Positions 36,143-45,622 of a stretch of 64,000 bases of DNA are shown here, in pieces. The position numbers and the translations under genes were made by a program. The notes below the pieces were generated by a model that was given only the letters and a program-made list of their open reading frames with translations, did not search any database and had not been told where the DNA came from. The stretch's first letter is position 1. Every line of letters starts with the position of its first letter. The stretch lies in NCBI RefSeq assembly GCF_000756655.1, contig NZ_ARXU01000004.1, positions 1-64,000 of the forward strand, in the 5' to 3' direction. The DNA is from Alcanivorax jadensis T9 (GTDB lineage Bacteria > Pseudomonadota > Gammaproteobacteria > Pseudomonadales > Alcanivoracaceae).

Positions 36143-36201
36143 ATGTCGATTCAATCGACATACTGGTTGACCATGTCGAAATTTTGCCATTCTTTCGACA
36201 T
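36143..36201. promoter_or_regulatory. Two ATGTCGA inverted repeats in tandem
   Basis: ATGTCGAT-TCA-ATCGACAT (36143-36161) is followed by ATGTCGAAA (36173-36181) and TTTCGACAT (36193-36201). Four ATGTCGA half-sites thus lie within 59 bp. The rest of the 35877-36526 gap holds no gene I can support. Confidence 0.68.
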
Positions 36202-36526
36202 TGATTGCTCCTGAGATCGCCGACTTATGGGTGAAGTGTCTCTCATGCCGGTTTCTAGCCCCGCCGTAGGAATTCGGGGACGTAACGCACGTAAGGGGTA
36301 TAGAAGAGAATAGCGGCTCTCAAAACGCGTGACCTGGTCTAGACCAGTAGTGTGATTCGAAAGCGCCCAGCCAGATGCGAAAAGTAGCCAGAGAAAGCTG
36401 GCAGCCCTGTGGCCTTGTGATAAGGTTCACAGCAAATATGAATAAACTTCAGGCTGCCAGGGTGGTGGCTGATATCGCTGGTGACAGGGACACTAAACCG
36501 GCACCTGAAAGGATTTGGGGGCAGCA

Positions 36527-39500
36527 TTGAATCAGGGAACCACCTCGACCAATTTCGATTTCCTGCAAGAGCACGACCCACTGTTCGTGGAGCTGGCGGC
36601 GTCGGCGGAGCGGGCCTTTGCCAGTGACCCCAACACCACCCTGATCAAGCTGCGTCAGTTTGCGGAAGCCATTACCCAGCATCTGGCAGCACGTGCCGGT
36701 GTCGATTTTGATGAACAAACCTCCCAGGCGGACCTGCTCTATCGCTTGAATCGCGAGCTGCGCTTCGAACCGGTGGTGCGAGAGTTGTTCCACACCCTGC
36801 GTATCGAGGGTAACAAGGCCACCCACCAGTTCCGCACCCAGCACCGCGAAGCCATGGATGGACTGAAAGTGGCACGCGCTTTGGCTATCTGGTTCCACCG
36901 TGCTTTCGGCAAGGCGGGAGCCGGTTTCAAACCAGGCCCCTTCACGCCCCCCGAAGACCCCAGTACTCAGCAGCGCCAGCTACAGGTGGAAATCGAAAAA
37001 CTCCAGCATGAGCTGCAGGAAGCCAACGTCAGCCTGGGTTCCAGTCAGCAGCTCAATGACCTGATCGAAAAAGAAAAAGCGGAATATGAAGCCCTGGCGC
37101 TGGCCATGGATGAAGAGTCTCGCGCTCTGGCCAAACAGGCAGAAGACCATGAAGCCGCGCTAAAGCAGCAACAGCAAGATTACGAAAAAACCATCCAGAC
37201 CCTGCAGCAGCAGTTGAAAGAGCAGGGCGAGAAAGCGGCCTCCAGCCAGATGCAGTACGTGGCCACCCAGACCCAGGCCGCCAGCAAGGAAATCGTGCTG
37301 GATGAAGCCCTGACCCGCGTACTCATCGATAACCAGCTACAGGAAGAAGGCTGGGAAGCCGACAGCGAAGAACTCACCTACCAGAAAGGTGCCCGACCGG
37401 AGAAAGGCCATAACCGGGCCATCGCAGAATGGCCCACCACCTATGGGGGCAAGAAAGGCCGCGCTGACTATGTGCTGTTCGCAGGCCTTACCCCCATCGC
37501 CGTGGTCGAAGCAAAAAAGGAAAACACCAATGTGGCGGGCAAGATCCGCCAGGCAGAACGCTACAGTAAGGGCTTTCAGATTGCGGCACCGTTAGTGCCC
37601 GCCTTCGAGCTGGCAGGGCGTACCATCGCTTGGCCCGATGATAATGACGCGCACTACAACGTGCCCTTTGTCTATTCCTGTAATGGTCGCCCCTATGTGC
37701 CGCAGCTGGCAGAGCAGTCCGGCACCTGGTTTCGGGATGTCCGCGCACCCAGCAACACCAAGCGCGCACTACCCAAATTCCACACCCCGGGAGGCCTGCT
37801 GGATCAGCTCAAACGCAGCAAGGAAAAAGCCGAGCAGGCGCTGCAAAGCGAACCCTTCGGCTACCTGAAACTGCGCGACTACCAGGTAAAAGCTATCCAT
37901 GCGGTGGAAGACGCCCTGTCACGGGACATCCGACGGGCTCTGCTGGCCATGGCCACCGGCACCGGTAAAACCCGCACCGTTATTGGCTTGATGTACCGCT
38001 TCCTGAAAGCGGAACGTTTCAAGCGCATTCTCTTTCTGGTGGATCGCTCAGCGCTAGGCCAGCAGGCCATTGATGCCTTCAATGAAGCCCCCCTGGAACA
38101 GAACCAGACACTGTCCAAAATCTATAACGTGGCCGAGCTGGGCGACATGGCTGCTGAAGCGGAAACTCGTGTGCAAGTCGCCACCGTGCAGGCCATGGTC
38201 AAACGCGTGTTCATGAGCGACACGCCGCCGCCGGTGGATGCCTATGATTGCATCATCGTCGACGAAGCCCACCGGGGGTACACCCTGGACCAGGAAATGA
38301 CCGAAGGCGAACTGGCCACCCGCGATGCCAGCCAGTATCTGTCCAGCTACCGCCGGGTGCTGGATTACTTTGATGCTGTCAAAGTCGGCCTCACCGCCAC
38401 CCCGGCCAAACACACCAGCGACATTTTTGGCAAACCGGTCTACACCTATTCCTACCGGGAAGCCGTAGCCGACGACTGGCTCATCGACCACGAGCCGCCC
38501 ATTCGCTATGAAACCCAGCTCACCCAGGAAGGCATCAAGTTCGACAAGGGTACAAAAGTGTCCGTCATCAACACCCGGAGCGGCGCCGTGGAAACCGCCG
38601 AGCTGGAAGACGAAGTGAGTTTCGAGGTCGACACCTTCAACAAGCAGGTCATCAACGAAAACTTCAACCGGGTGATCTGCGAACAACTGGTGAAAGAACT
38701 GGATCCCTTCGGTGATGAAAAGACCATGATCTTCTGCGCCACTGATCGCCACGCCGACATGGTCAAACGCCTGCTTGATGATGCCTTCAAAGCGCTCTAC
38801 AACGGCACTTACAACCAGGCCGCCGTCGCCAAGATCACCGGGCAGAGCGACAAGGTGTCCCAGTTGATCAGCCAGTACAAGAACGAGCGCTACCCCAGCA
38901 TCGCCATCACTGTGGATCTGCTCACCACCGGCATCGACGTACCCGCTATCTGCAACCTGGTATTCCTGCGTCGGGTGCGCTCGCGCATCCTCTACGAACA
39001 GATGATCGGCCGCGCCACCCGCCGCTGCGACGACATCGGCAAGACCGTATTCCGCATCTACGACCCGGTGGATATCTACGCCGCCCTGGATGATGTGAAC
39101 ACCATGAAGCCCCTGGTGAAAGACCCGAACATCACCCTGGAGCAGCTGGTCAACGAACTGGCCAACCCGGACACCCTGGAGCAGGCCCTTAACGCCCCCG
39201 GCGAACAGCAGGACGAAAGCCATGCCGACGTGGTGCTCAGCCAGCTCAGCCAAAAACTCATGCAGGTGCTGCGCAAGGCCGGACAAAAGGCGGACACCAA
39301 CCCCCAGGTCAAAACCAAGCTCAGCGAACTGGAGCAGCTGTGGGGCGTGGAGCCGAAAACTCTCCACAAACACCTGCACGATCTCGGCCCCAAACAGGCT
39401 GCCGCCTTCCTGCAGCAGCATGGCGGCCTGATCGACCAGTTGGCGGAAGTCAAAGTGCTGCTCGGCAGCGAACGCATGCCGCTGATCTCCGATCACGACG

Positions 39501-40051
39501 ATGAACTGAAAGACCGCACTCAGAGCTACGGCAAGTACCAGCGCCCGGAAGATTACCTGGACAGCTTCAACCAGTTCATCCAGCACCAGCTCAATGAGTC
39601 CGCGGCCCTGGCCGTGGTGGTCAACAAGCCCCGCGACCTCACCCGTGAGCAACTCAAGGAAGTGCGCCTGCTACTAGACAACAACGGCTACACCGAAGCC
39701 AAGCTGCAAAGCGCCGTGCGCAACCAGACCAACAAGGACATCGCCGCCAGCATTGTCGGCCATATCCGCCGCGCCGCCCTGGGCGAAGCCCTCAAACCCT
39801 TCGAGCAGCGTGTCACCGAAGCCATGGACCGCATCTACGCTCAGCACAGCTGGGCCCCTAACCAACTCAAGTGGCTGGAGCGTTTGGCCAAGCAGCTGGT
39901 CCACGAAGTCATCATCGACCGGGACTTCGTTAACCAGCGTTTTGGCGAGCAGGGTGGCGTCAAAATGCTGGATAAAGTGCTGGAAAATCAGCTGGATACG
40001 GTGCTGGATGAGCTGGGGGAGGCGATCTGGCCACCCCAGGATGCAGGCTGA
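36527..40051 (+). CDS. hsdR: Type I restriction enzyme R subunit (HsdR)
   Basis: I chose the TTG at 36527 (MNQGTTSTNFDFLQ), which has GGGGG 5-6 bp upstream; a TTG at 36515 is possible. The protein has 1174 residues. It starts with a DUF4145-like domain (about 10-130), then a coiled coil rich in Q/E/K (about 150-250). The PD-(D/E)XK nuclease follows (ADYVLF...VVEAKKE, about 312-330). The SF2 motor has MATGTGKT (about 474), VDEAH (about 577) and the later motif LLTTGIDVP. An EcoEI-like C-terminal domain binds the methylase complex. It translocates DNA and cuts unmethylated targets. It is first in an unusual R-fic-M-S order. Confidence 0.92.
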   Translation: MNQGTTSTNFDFLQEHDPLFVELAASAERAFASDPNTTLIKLRQFAEAITQHLAARAGVDFDEQTSQADLLYRLNRELRFEPVVRELFHTLRIEGNKATHQFRTQHREAMDGLKVARALAIWFHRAFGKAGAGFKPGPFTPPEDPSTQQRQLQVEIEKLQHELQEANVSLGSSQQLNDLIEKEKAEYEALALAMDEESRALAKQAEDHEAALKQQQQDYEKTIQTLQQQLKEQGEKAASSQMQYVATQTQAASKEIVLDEALTRVLIDNQLQEEGWEADSEELTYQKGARPEKGHNRAIAEWPTTYGGKKGRADYVLFAGLTPIAVVEAKKENTNVAGKIRQAERYSKGFQIAAPLVPAFELAGRTIAWPDDNDAHYNVPFVYSCNGRPYVPQLAEQSGTWFRDVRAPSNTKRALPKFHTPGGLLDQLKRSKEKAEQALQSEPFGYLKLRDYQVKAIHAVEDALSRDIRRALLAMATGTGKTRTVIGLMYRFLKAERFKRILFLVDRSALGQQAIDAFNEAPLEQNQTLSKIYNVAELGDMAAEAETRVQVATVQAMVKRVFMSDTPPPVDAYDCIIVDEAHRGYTLDQEMTEGELATRDASQYLSSYRRVLDYFDAVKVGLTATPAKHTSDIFGKPVYTYSYREAVADDWLIDHEPPIRYETQLTQEGIKFDKGTKVSVINTRSGAVETAELEDEVSFEVDTFNKQVINENFNRVICEQLVKELDPFGDEKTMIFCATDRHADMVKRLLDDAFKALYNGTYNQAAVAKITGQSDKVSQLISQYKNERYPSIAITVDLLTTGIDVPAICNLVFLRRVRSRILYEQMIGRATRRCDDIGKTVFRIYDPVDIYAALDDVNTMKPLVKDPNITLEQLVNELANPDTLEQALNAPGEQQDESHADVVLSQLSQKLMQVLRKAGQKADTNPQVKTKLSELEQLWGVEPKTLHKHLHDLGPKQAAAFLQQHGGLIDQLAEVKVLLGSERMPLISDHDDELKDRTQSYGKYQRPEDYLDSFNQFIQHQLNESAALAVVVNKPRDLTREQLKEVRLLLDNNGYTEAKLQSAVRNQTNKDIAASIVGHIRRAALGEALKPFEQRVTEAMDRIYAQHSWAPNQLKWLERLAKQLVHEVIIDRDFVNQRFGEQGGVKMLDKVLENQLDTVLDELGEAIWPPQDAG

Positions 40052-40065
40052 TATATATAAAAAAC

Positions 40066-40141
40066 CGAATTTTCTATATATAACTATGCGAATATGTATA
40101 GCAAATTGCGAGTTTCTATACCTGATATCGCGATACCTATA
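40066..40141. promoter_or_regulatory. Four phased iterons between hsdR and fic
   Basis: CGA and TATA, 4-6 bp apart, recur with TATA at 40075, 40097, 40117 and 40138, i.e. every 20-22 bp. Three copies read GCGA. All fall on one DNA face upstream of the fic ATG. The Fic C-terminal winged helix is a possible binder. Confidence 0.65.
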
Positions 40142-40168
40142 GGAAACGGCCGAAACGGAGCGCCACCC

Positions 40169-41245
40169 ATGACCACCGTCACCCCGCTGCCTCTTGAGGA
40201 TATCGAGCGCTTCGAAACCCGCGCCGTGCTCAAGAAAACCGCAGAGGCGCACCGTTATCTGGCCGAACTCAAAGGGGTGGCTGCCACCATCCCCAACGAA
40301 GCCATCCTGATCAACACCCTCACCCTGCAAGAGGCCAAGGACAGCTCCGAAATCGAGAACATCGTCACCACTCACGATGAGCTCTACAAGGCCAACCTGT
40401 TTGCCGAAGCGGTCACGAACCCCGCCGCCAAGGAAGTGCAGGACTACGCCTTTGCCCTGCAGGAAGGCTTTCGGGTCGCGCGCACCCAGCGGTTGCTCCG
40501 TCTTCACGACATCATCGCCGTGCAGCAACAGCTGGAGCGCAACAAGGCAGGCTTTCGTAAACTGCCGGGCACCGAGCTGAAAAACTCACAGACCGGGGAA
40601 GTGGTCTACACTCCGCCGCAGGATGCCAACGACATCGATGCACTCATGAACAACCTGGTGGAGTACATCAACGATGACGGCTGCTGTGATGCCGATGAGC
40701 TGGTGAAAATGGCGGTCATTCACCACCAGTTTGAAAGTATCCACCCCTTCTACGATGGCAATGGCCGCACCGGGCGCATCCTCAATATTCTCTACCTGGT
40801 GGCCAAGGGGTTGCTGGATCTGCCGGTGCTTTATCTCAGCCGCTACATCATCCGCAACAAGGGCGATTACTATGCCCAGCTACAGGCCGTGCGGGATACC
40901 GGTAACTGGGAGCCCTGGTTGCTCTACATGCTGGAAGGCGTCGCGCAAACCTCCCAGACCACCATCCAGTTGATTAATCAGATCAAGCAGCTCATGCAGC
41001 ACTACAAGCACCGCATGCGTGAAGAGCTGCCCAAGATTTATCGGCAGGAGCTACTCAACAACCTGTTCAATCACCCCTATACCAAAATCGACTTCGTAAT
41101 GAACGATCTGGGTGTCAGCCGAATTACCGCCACCCGCTACCTGGATCTGCTGGTCGACCATGGCTTCCTGCACAAGGAAAAGATTGGTCGCGCCAACTAC
41201 TACATCAACCAGCCGCTGTGCGAACTGCTCATCGAGCACGCATAA
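40169..41245 (+). CDS. Fic-domain protein with N-terminal inhibitory motif and C-terminal winged helix
   Basis: A 358-residue protein from the ATG at 40169 (MTTVTPLPLEDIERF). The Fic_N domain holds the inhibitory motif S59-S60-E-I-E63-N64 ([ST]xxxE[GN]), whose Glu blocks ATP binding. The active motif HPFYDGNGRTGR starts at His192. The C-terminal 90 residues form a winged helix (KIDFVMNDLGVSRITATRYLDLLVDHGFL). Such class II Fic enzymes AMPylate proteins when inhibition is released. Here it separates hsdR from hsdM, so it may act on, or guard, the restriction complex. The iterons before it suggest self-regulation. Target unknown. Confidence 0.88.
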   Translation: MTTVTPLPLEDIERFETRAVLKKTAEAHRYLAELKGVAATIPNEAILINTLTLQEAKDSSEIENIVTTHDELYKANLFAEAVTNPAAKEVQDYAFALQEGFRVARTQRLLRLHDIIAVQQQLERNKAGFRKLPGTELKNSQTGEVVYTPPQDANDIDALMNNLVEYINDDGCCDADELVKMAVIHHQFESIHPFYDGNGRTGRILNILYLVAKGLLDLPVLYLSRYIIRNKGDYYAQLQAVRDTGNWEPWLLYMLEGVAQTSQTTIQLINQIKQLMQHYKHRMREELPKIYRQELLNNLFNHPYTKIDFVMNDLGVSRITATRYLDLLVDHGFLHKEKIGRANYYINQPLCELLIEHA

Positions 41246-41272
41246 CGCCAATGGAATAACGGAAACACCTTC

Positions 41273-42949
41273 ATGACTAACAACGATATCGTCCAGAAAC
41301 TCTGGAACCTCTGCGACGTCCTCCGCGACGACGGCATCAACTACTCCGACTACGTTACCGAGCTAGTGTTGCTGCTGTTTATCAAAATGGTTCACGAAAA
41401 CACCGAAGCGGGCACCCTGAAAAACCACCCACTGCCGCCAGGGTGCCGCTGGACCGATCTCAACGAAAAATCCGGCATCAACCTGCTCAACGACTACAAG
41501 CGCATCCTGCTCAGCCTTTCCACCGGCAAGGACAACGACGGCAAGCCGGTCCACGAAGACCCGCTCATCAGCGCCATCTACGCCGACGCCCAGACCCGCC
41601 TGCGCGAGCCCCGCCATCTGGAGCAGATGATCAAGACCCTGGACCAGATCGACTGGTTCAGCGCCCAGAAGGATGGCCTCGGCGATCTCTACGAAGGCCT
41701 GCTGGAAAAGAACGCTAACGAAACCAAATCCGGCGCCGGGCAATACTTCACTCCCCGCGCCCTGATCGATTCCATGGTGCGCTGCATCCGGCCGCAAATC
41801 GGCGAAACCATTCAGGACCCGGCCGCCGGCACTGCCGGCTTCCTGGTGGCCGCCGATCAGTACATGCGCGAACAAACCGATGACTATCTCGATCTCAGCG
41901 CCAAGGATGCCAAGTTTCAAAAGAACAAGGCCTTCATCGGCGTGGAGCTGGTGCCCTCCACCCGCCGCCTCGCCTTGATGAACTGCCTGCTCCATGGCAT
42001 GGAAGGCGACAAAGAGGGTGTGGTTCACCTGGGTAATGCCCTGGGTATGGTCGGCCAGAGCCTCGACAAGGCCGACATCATCCTCGCCAACCCGCCCTTC
42101 GGCACCGCCAAGGGCGGCGAAGCCTCCATCACCCGAGATGACCTCACCTACAAGACCAGCAACAAACAGCTCGCCTTCCTGCAGCACATCTACCGCAACC
42201 TCAAACCCGGTGGCCGCGCCGCCGTAGTGCTACCGGATAACGTGCTGTTCGAAGCTGGCGTCGGCACCGACGTGCGCCGCGACCTGATGAACAAGTGCAA
42301 CCTGCACACCATCCTGCGCCTGCCCACCGGCATCTTTTACGCCCAGGGGGTCAAAACCAACGTACTGTTCTTCACCAAAGGCAGCGCCAAAGACAAGCTG
42401 CAAGAAGAAAACTGCACCGAAAACGTCTGGGTCTACGACCTCAGAACCAACATGCCCAGCTTCGGCAAACGCACCCCCTTCGGCGAACAACACCTCAAAC
42501 CCTTCGAGTCTGTTTTTGCTCCCCTCGCCCCTGCGGGGAGAGGGGCCGGGGGAGAGGGGGGCGCGGCGCAAGCCGCCTACCCACAAAACCGCACCGAAGG
42601 CGAATACAGCTTCAACGCTGAAGAAATTGATCTAAGCGCCGATGCAAAAAAAGCCGAAGAAAACCAGGACGCCGACGAACAACTCATCAAAAGCCGCTGG
42701 CGCTGCTTCACCCGCGAATGGATCGCCAACCACAAGGGCGACTCGCTGGATATTGCCTGGCTCAAGGACAGTGACAGTGTGGACGCGGCGAACCTGCCTG
42801 AACCGGAAGTTTTGGCCGGGGAAGCCATGAGTGAGTTGGTGCAGGCGTTAGGAGAGCTGGATGGCTTGATGCGGGAGTTGGGGGCAGAAGAGGAGGCTGA
42901 TGGGCAAAGAATACTGCTGAAGGAGGTTCTTGGGGAGCGGCAATTATGA
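41273..42949 (+). CDS. hsdM: Type I DNA methyltransferase subunit (HsdM) with in-frame repeat insertion
   Basis: A 558-residue N6-adenine methyltransferase. The HsdM_N helical domain covers about 1-140. SAM motif I is DPAAGTAGF (about 182) and catalytic motif IV is NPPFG (N273). The C-terminal region binds HsdS. Between the usual blocks GKRTPFGEQHLKPFE and EGEYSFNAEE lie about 25 extra residues rich in Gly, Ala and Pro, encoded by a GC-rich palindromic repeat (see 42518-42575). The methylase is probably still active because the insert is far from the catalytic motifs. It overlaps hsdS by 4 bp. Confidence 0.92.
   Translation: MTNNDIVQKLWNLCDVLRDDGINYSDYVTELVLLLFIKMVHENTEAGTLKNHPLPPGCRWTDLNEKSGINLLNDYKRILLSLSTGKDNDGKPVHEDPLISAIYADAQTRLREPRHLEQMIKTLDQIDWFSAQKDGLGDLYEGLLEKNANETKSGAGQYFTPRALIDSMVRCIRPQIGETIQDPAAGTAGFLVAADQYMREQTDDYLDLSAKDAKFQKNKAFIGVELVPSTRRLALMNCLLHGMEGDKEGVVHLGNALGMVGQSLDKADIILANPPFGTAKGGEASITRDDLTYKTSNKQLAFLQHIYRNLKPGGRAAVVLPDNVLFEAGVGTDVRRDLMNKCNLHTILRLPTGIFYAQGVKTNVLFFTKGSAKDKLQEENCTENVWVYDLRTNMPSFGKRTPFGEQHLKPFESVFAPLAPAGRGAGGEGGAAQAAYPQNRTEGEYSFNAEEIDLSADAKKAEENQDADEQLIKSRWRCFTREWIANHKGDSLDIAWLKDSDSVDAANLPEPEVLAGEAMSELVQALGELDGLMRELGAEEEADGQRILLKEVLGERQL
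42518..42575. repeat. REP-like palindromic repeat inside hsdM
   Basis: CCCCTC-g-CCCC-tgc-GGGG-a-GAGGGG (42521-42545) forms a hairpin, followed by CCGGGGGAGAGGGG. This resembles dispersed intergenic GAGAGGGG repeats of gammaproteobacteria. It keeps the reading frame of hsdM. Confidence 0.72.
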
Positions 42950-44358
42950 CAGAGGCAGTCAAACCCCTTGAGTGGATTCGGTCCCCCCTCGGTGAGATAG
43001 TTAGTTTTCAAAATGGATTTGCTTTTAAAAGCAGCACTTATTGTGATGATGGTGCATTTGTTATCAGAATCGGCAACGTACAAGCAGACGGCATATCGCT
43101 TCATAATCCTGCCTACGTCAATATTGAACAGCTCGGCGCAGAGAAATTCATGCTCCGGTGTGGGGATATGCTTATGTCTCTCACAGGGAATGTGGGGCGT
43201 GTTGCAACAATTAGAGAAAAGCATTTGCCTGCCGTATTGAATCAGCGTGTTGCACGGCTAGTTCCATCGGTAAAAATGGATAGTAGGTATATTTATCACC
43301 TAACTCGGTCAGACTTGGTTCAGAGAGAAATTCAGAGGTCAGCTAAAGGAGCTGCTCAGCTTAATATAAGCACAAAAGATTTGTCTTTGATTGAGGTGGT
43401 TATCCCGCCGCGAGCCGAACAAAAAACCATCGCCGAAAAACTCGACACCCTGCTGGCCCAGGTGGAAAGCACCAAAGCCCGCCTCGAACGCATCCCGAAA
43501 ATCCTCAAACGCTTCCGCCAATCCGTCCTCGCCGCCGCCGTGAGCGGGAAGTTGACGGAAGAGTGGCGAGGAACAAACGCAATTTCATTCCAGCAGCCTC
43601 CAATCACTATTGGTCGAGAGTATGAGGAGGTGCCTGAAGGGTGGGCTTGGAATGATTTGGTTGATTTGGCAAAACTGGAGTCTGGCCATACCCCAAGAAA
43701 GTCTAGAACGGATTATTGGGAAAATGGTGATGTTCCTTGGATTAGCCTTCAGGATATTCGGGCCGCTCATGGCAGGGTAATTGAGAAAACAAAGTTCATG
43801 CCCAATATGAAAGGGATAGAGAATTCCAGTGCGCGAATTCTTCCAAGGGGCACTGTTTGTTTCTCCCGTGATATCTCTGTGGGCTATACGACAATCATGG
43901 GCTGTGAAATGGCAACGACGCAGCACTTCGTGAATTGGATATGTAGTCCTGAGCTCAATAATTATTACCTGATGTATGCTTTTATGGCGGCCAAAGATCA
44001 CCTGACAATATCGGGGCAAGGGTCAACGGTAAAAACAATCTACATGCCTGCATGTAAAAAATTTCGCCTGATTGCCCCGCCGCTTGACGAACAAACCGAA
44101 ATCGTCCGCCGCGTAGACCAACTCTTCGCCTACGCTGACACCATCGAAACCCAGGTCAACAACGCCCTGGAGCGGGTCAATAACCTCACCCAATCCATCC
44201 TCGCCAAGGCCTTACGCGGTGAGCTCACCGAACAATGGCGCAAGGACAATCCCGACCTGATCACCGGCAAAAACAGCGCCGAAGCTCTGCTGGAAAAGAT
44301 TAAGGCAGAACGCGTAGCGGCCAAGCCGGTGAAGCGGGGAAGGAAGAAGGCGAAATGA
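42946..44358 (+). CDS. hsdS: Type I specificity subunit (HsdS)
   Basis: A 470-residue specificity protein with two target-recognition domains (about 10-150 and 215-375) and two conserved helical spacers (EQKTIAEKLDTLLAQVESTKARLERIP and EQTEIVRRVDQLFAYADTIETQ). Each spacer ends in an RG/SG-EL-TE-WR block. The DNA coding for the TRDs is AT-rich and that for the spacers is GC-rich, a sign of TRD exchange. The C-terminus is Lys/Arg-rich. It directs the methylase and restriction complex to a bipartite sequence that cannot be predicted here. Confidence 0.92.
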   Translation: MTEAVKPLEWIRSPLGEIVSFQNGFAFKSSTYCDDGAFVIRIGNVQADGISLHNPAYVNIEQLGAEKFMLRCGDMLMSLTGNVGRVATIREKHLPAVLNQRVARLVPSVKMDSRYIYHLTRSDLVQREIQRSAKGAAQLNISTKDLSLIEVVIPPRAEQKTIAEKLDTLLAQVESTKARLERIPKILKRFRQSVLAAAVSGKLTEEWRGTNAISFQQPPITIGREYEEVPEGWAWNDLVDLAKLESGHTPRKSRTDYWENGDVPWISLQDIRAAHGRVIEKTKFMPNMKGIENSSARILPRGTVCFSRDISVGYTTIMGCEMATTQHFVNWICSPELNNYYLMYAFMAAKDHLTISGQGSTVKTIYMPACKKFRLIAPPLDEQTEIVRRVDQLFAYADTIETQVNNALERVNNLTQSILAKALRGELTEQWRKDNPDLITGKNSAEALLEKIKAERVAAKPVKRGRKKAK

Positions 44359-44386
44359 AGTCGGATTCAAGGTTTGAGCGATAGTC

Positions 44387-45526
44387 ATGACTGCTAGAGA
44401 CTCTCTTCCTGACATTGAGTTGGCATGGAACAGCCGCTGGTGGGAAAAGCCGGTTTGGCGTGACCAGGTTGCGCTATCGGATGCGCGGATCTCTAAACTG
44501 ATGTCAGTGTTAAGAGGTGTTTTCGATGCGGGCTGGCAGGCAGAGAACCAGGATTACCCGAGACATCCGGTCTACCAGAAACTGGTGTTCGGAGAGGGGA
44601 TTTCACAATTCGGCAGCTTGCTAGCGAAGGCGAAGCAATATGAGTTGCTCCGCAATGTTCATGGCTTCAAACGGGTAAGGGAGGGCTATGAAAATCCCGC
44701 GACCTGGGAAGCCGCGGACCTGGAGATGTTGATGGGGGAAGTCTTTTCCCATCCGGGTTTTGAACCCGAATACATAGTGCCGCGTTCTCGAATGGGGAAA
44801 ACGCCAGATCTGATCGTGAGCACAGAGGCCGGACGCTTCACCGTCGAATGCAAGCGCCTTCAGGAAGCCGATGGCGAACAATGGATTGGCGGTTATCAGA
44901 TGGCGTGGCCCCAGTATCTCAGGAAAGCCGCGGAGCCGTATGGCCTGTTTCTTGATAGCGGATATAAGGAGATTGATATCAGGGATTATGGCTATCCAGA
45001 TAGCCTGTCCCCGCCATCACTGCCTGCCGCCATCGATGCAGCCCCTTTCGTGGCCTTGATCAATAGCCTGAAGCAGAAGAGAAAGAGCAATGTGCTGGTT
45101 GCTCACCAGGAATATAAGCTGGCTTTGTTGGATGGGGCAGCCAATTTGGACTTCATGACTGTGCCGGGGTTAAGTGAAAATTTTCTGCTCAGGCGGCTGA
45201 TCGGGAATGGGCTGAAAGCAGGCTCCAAGCAGGTCATGACCTACTATGAAAAGGAAGGTGTCCCTGGAGTGGTATCCATATGGCAGGGCTATCCCTGCGA
45301 TTTCTCACGGCTGGGTGGAGCCATTGTTAAAGAATTGATGAAGCCAGAGCATGAGGGAGTGATGGGCGTTATCGTGCACCAGATGGGAAATATCCTCACC
45401 CATCAACCTCCTCTTTGGATAAAGAGCCCTCTGTATAGAGATGAACCAGTTCTGGAGGCCATCGAGTCAAGGCTGGTGCAGGCTTTCTGTCCCGTTGTGT
45501 ATTCTGGGCGTTGTTGGGGAAAGTGA
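44387..45526 (+). CDS. Unrecognised PD-(D/E)XK-like protein, first gene of the McrBC-like cassette
   Basis: A 379-residue cytosolic protein that I cannot assign to a named family. A likely nuclease core is visible: TPDLIVSTEAGRFTVECKRL (D at about 140, E-C-K at about 153-155), the D-x(n)-E-x-K arrangement of PD-(D/E)XK enzymes, followed by a Q-rich helix GEQWIGGYQMAW. The N-terminal 120 residues are helical with many aromatics. No membrane segment or signal is present. It starts 28 bp after hsdS but differs from hsdR/hsdM in base composition. It precedes the McrB-like gene by 96 bp in the same direction. It could be an effector nuclease or a sensor of the cassette. Confidence 0.65.
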   Translation: MTARDSLPDIELAWNSRWWEKPVWRDQVALSDARISKLMSVLRGVFDAGWQAENQDYPRHPVYQKLVFGEGISQFGSLLAKAKQYELLRNVHGFKRVREGYENPATWEAADLEMLMGEVFSHPGFEPEYIVPRSRMGKTPDLIVSTEAGRFTVECKRLQEADGEQWIGGYQMAWPQYLRKAAEPYGLFLDSGYKEIDIRDYGYPDSLSPPSLPAAIDAAPFVALINSLKQKRKSNVLVAHQEYKLALLDGAANLDFMTVPGLSENFLLRRLIGNGLKAGSKQVMTYYEKEGVPGVVSIWQGYPCDFSRLGGAIVKELMKPEHEGVMGVIVHQMGNILTHQPPLWIKSPLYRDEPVLEAIESRLVQAFCPVVYSGRCWGK

Positions 45527-45622
45527 AGCTCTGTTGGGAATAGCTGGATCTCAGTCATTGATTCCAGCGGTTGAGAATAATTGGTTGATGTGTATTACGG
45601 GATTGCGAATGGAGAATCTCAT

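Noticed and set aside
36281-36291. GTAACGCACGT repeated at 35938-35948 and 36281-36291 as a second att site
   Set aside because: Eleven bases with no tRNA context and no recombinase between them; chance or minor repeat is more likely.
38054-39652. Long minus-strand frame of 532 codons opposite hsdR
   Set aside because: It is antisense to a well-supported hsdR with all helicase motifs. Its product is low-complexity in V/G/H/Q and resembles no family; such frames are common opposite GC-rich genes.
40066-40141. Short CRISPR-like array
   Set aside because: The repeats are only about 12 bp and degenerate, with ~10-bp spacing; they fit operator iterons, not CRISPR.
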